Below, one piece after another: positions 62,734-64,000 of a stretch of 64,000 nucleotides of DNA. The notes beneath the pieces are model-generated. The model ran no database searches. It had not been told where the DNA came from and saw only the letters and a list, made by a program, of their open reading frames with translations. The translations under genes were made by a program, and so were the position numbers. Numbering within the stretch: position 1 is the first letter of the stretch; the number at the start of each line of letters is the position of its first letter. The stretch spans positions 1-64,000 of the forward strand of contig DATKZT010000062.1 of NCBI GenBank assembly GCA_035527845.1, written 5' to 3'. Origin of the DNA: JAUWKC01 sp035527845 (GTDB lineage: Bacteria; Planctomycetota; Phycisphaerae; Sedimentisphaerales; Anaerobacaceae).

Positions 62734-64000
62734 CTGTCACCAGATCGTTTTCCCGGGAACTCCTCGCAGCCCCTTCGAGGTAAACCGTGAAATACCGCTC
62801 ACTTCGACCACTAATCTTGCCATTGTCGCTTTCCACCAGGACTACCGCGGTCTCTCCAACGAATTGCTCCCGAAACTTCCAGCCCAGCTCCTTATCGAGC
62901 TGCCGCAATACTCTCGATCGCTCCTTCGTAACTCTTTTATCAACAACACCTTGCATCGCTGCAGCAGCGGTGCCTTTGCGCGGCGAAAAGCTGAAAACGT
63001 GCATTTTCGCAAAACCCACGTCTCTGGCCAGCTCTAATGTCTGCTCGAAATCAGCTTCAGTTTCGCCGGGGAATCCGACGATGATATCGGTGGTTATAGC
63101 AGGTCGGTCCAAGCGGTTCCTGATCGCCTCAACCGTTCTTCTGAACTCGTCAGCCGTGTATTGCCTGCACATTTTTTTCAGCACTCTATTCGAGCCTGAT
63201 TGAAGCGATAAGTGTAGATGTGGCATGAGGTTACGGTTCTCACAGAACACGTCGAGCAGCCTGCTGGTCACATCTTTTGGCCCCAGCGAGCTTAATCTGA
63301 TTCTCCTAAGACCCGGCACTCTTGCTATTTTTTCAAGCAATTCGGCCAAACTGTCGTTCTCGGGCCTGTCCCAAATCCTGCGCCTGACACTTTTTTGGCC
63401 GTAGGCGCCAAGACAAATGCCTGTTATAACAATTTCCTTATGTCCAGCTTTTACAAGGGCTTGCGCCTCACATAAGGCCGCCTCGGCCGGCTTGCTGGCC
63501 AAAAAAGGCCGGCTCCTGGGTATAATACAGTAGCTGCAATACCCGTCGCAGCCGTCCTGCACTTTCAGGAAGGCCCGTGTGTGGCCCCTGAATGAAGTCA
63601 GGGGCGGCAGTGTAGATTGCTCCGCCGAAATATTTTTCTGCTTGATTTTTTCAGCGATTTTTGGTTTAATTAACTTGTGTGGGTCTGAATGAAAGCTATG
63701 TGAACCTGAGACCGCGTTTAGGCCGGTTGCTATGAGGCTCAACATGGGAGCCAGGCTTTCATGACCTCCTATGAGGTATACATTTTCGTTTGGATTATGC
63801 AGTTCGCCGATTCGCAGACTCGGCAAACAGCCACAAACAACTATGATGGCGCCCGCGCTTAGCTTTTGGGCTTTTCGGATGTTCTGTCGGCTTTTTGCAG
63901 AGGCGGTATGGGTAACACAGCATGTATTGATAACAACCAGATCGGGTTTCTCTTTCGCGGTTCCTACCGCGTTAAGCCCGAGTTGTTCCAGCAGCTCCCG
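62630..64000 (-). CDS. mtaB: tRNA N6-threonylcarbamoyladenosine (t6A37) methylthiotransferase, 5' end outside window
   Basis: At least 456 residues; the frame runs off the window edge in the direction of its N-terminus. It is a radical-SAM methylthiotransferase: the N-terminal Fe-S domain is seen as DLVVINTCCVTHTASAKSRQ and IIVVCGCLPS, the SAM cluster as KVQDGCDGYCSYCIIPR (CxxxCxxC), then HLHLSLQSGSNRVLKKM and TDIIVGFPGETE, and a TRAM-like end (VGETAVVLVES). The spacing near the SAM cluster fits MtaB better than MiaB. The last 20 residues are unusual and may stem from a rearrangement with the fragment on the opposite strand. Confidence 0.9.
   Translation of the reverse strand, partial: RELLEQLGLNAVGTAKEKPDLVVINTCCVTHTASAKSRQNIRKAQKLSAGAIIVVCGCLPSLRIGELHNPNENVYLIGGHESLAPMLSLIATGLNAVSGSHSFHSDPHKLIKPKIAEKIKQKNISAEQSTLPPLTSFRGHTRAFLKVQDGCDGYCSYCIIPRSRPFLASKPAEAALCEAQALVKAGHKEIVITGICLGAYGQKSVRRRIWDRPENDSLAELLEKIARVPGLRRIRLSSLGPKDVTSRLLDVFCENRNLMPHLHLSLQSGSNRVLKKMCRQYTADEFRRTVEAIRNRLDRPAITTDIIVGFPGETEADFEQTLELARDVGFAKMHVFSFSPRKGTAAAAMQGVVDKRVTKERSRVLRQLDKELGWKFREQFVGETAVVLVESDNGKISGRSERYFTVYLEGAARSSRENDLVTVRLTRNSMNGMAGHTSTQEPYSLACQTPALPTDL

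Overview
The window looks like chromosomal DNA from a Planctomycetota bacterium, most likely of the Phycisphaerae/Sedimentisphaerales type. This is inferred from content, without a database search. The main signs are many Tat- or Sec-exported sugar-related proteins (Gfo/Idh/MocA, DUF1080, ThuA, TIM-barrel isomerases), giant secreted beta-helix proteins ending in a cysteine-rich dockerin-like module, an ECF sigma factor fused to a large membrane and periplasmic part, and GC-rich or AAACCC-rich intergenic repeats. No rRNA, tRNA, CRISPR array or autonomous insertion sequence was recognised.

Layout. 0.1-2 kb: an unrecognised gene set whose first product carries an RNx3H (HEPN-like) motif. 2.3-8.8 kb: secreted carbohydrate-active proteins, including a beta-helix GH141-like protein, an FGE-like/sialidase fusion and a DUF1080 lipoprotein. 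9.2-17.3 kb: a four-CBS/PAS histidine kinase, a Gfo/Idh oxidoreductase, a GntR regulator coupled to a slipin gene, RraA, and a sugar isomerase followed by a beta-propeller-like protein. 17.4-20.9 kb: a truncated copy of a HAD gene that is intact at 46 kb, then an accessory island with an Apea-like HEPN protein. 20.9-22.2 kb: repeats. 22.2-33.1 kb: a NIPSNAP protein and two giant secreted paralogous-ended proteins, one with HAF repeats and a metzincin site. 33.3-37.5 kb: cell-wall and division genes murC-murB-ddl-ftsQ. 37.7-46.5 kb: serpin, two YkgJ cysteine-cluster proteins, ilvD, two lipoproteins, a HIT protein and the intact HAD gene. 46.6-51.3 kb: repeats and the sigma-factor fusion. 51.9-55.2 kb: a Tat aldo/keto reductase, tetraheme cytochrome, ThuA and isomerase cluster, interrupted by a MITE-like inverted-repeat element. 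55.3-64 kb: an isomerase remnant, HAF, PEGA and LamG surface proteins, a Tat Gfo/Idh oxidoreductase, an isochorismatase-ThuA fusion, and a 5'-truncated mtaB at the window edge.

How it fits together. Much of the window serves export-linked polysaccharide or sugar processing, with secreted binding and cleaving proteins, periplasmic oxidoreductases with a cytochrome, and isomerases. A conserved housekeeping block for peptidoglycan synthesis and branched-chain amino-acid synthesis sits in the middle. The strongest candidates for something undescribed are the sigma-CarbopepD-TlpA-like fusion, the pair of giant secreted proteins with duplicated C-terminal module and promoter region, the HEPN island, and the 145-bp multi-hairpin element at 54.2 kb.
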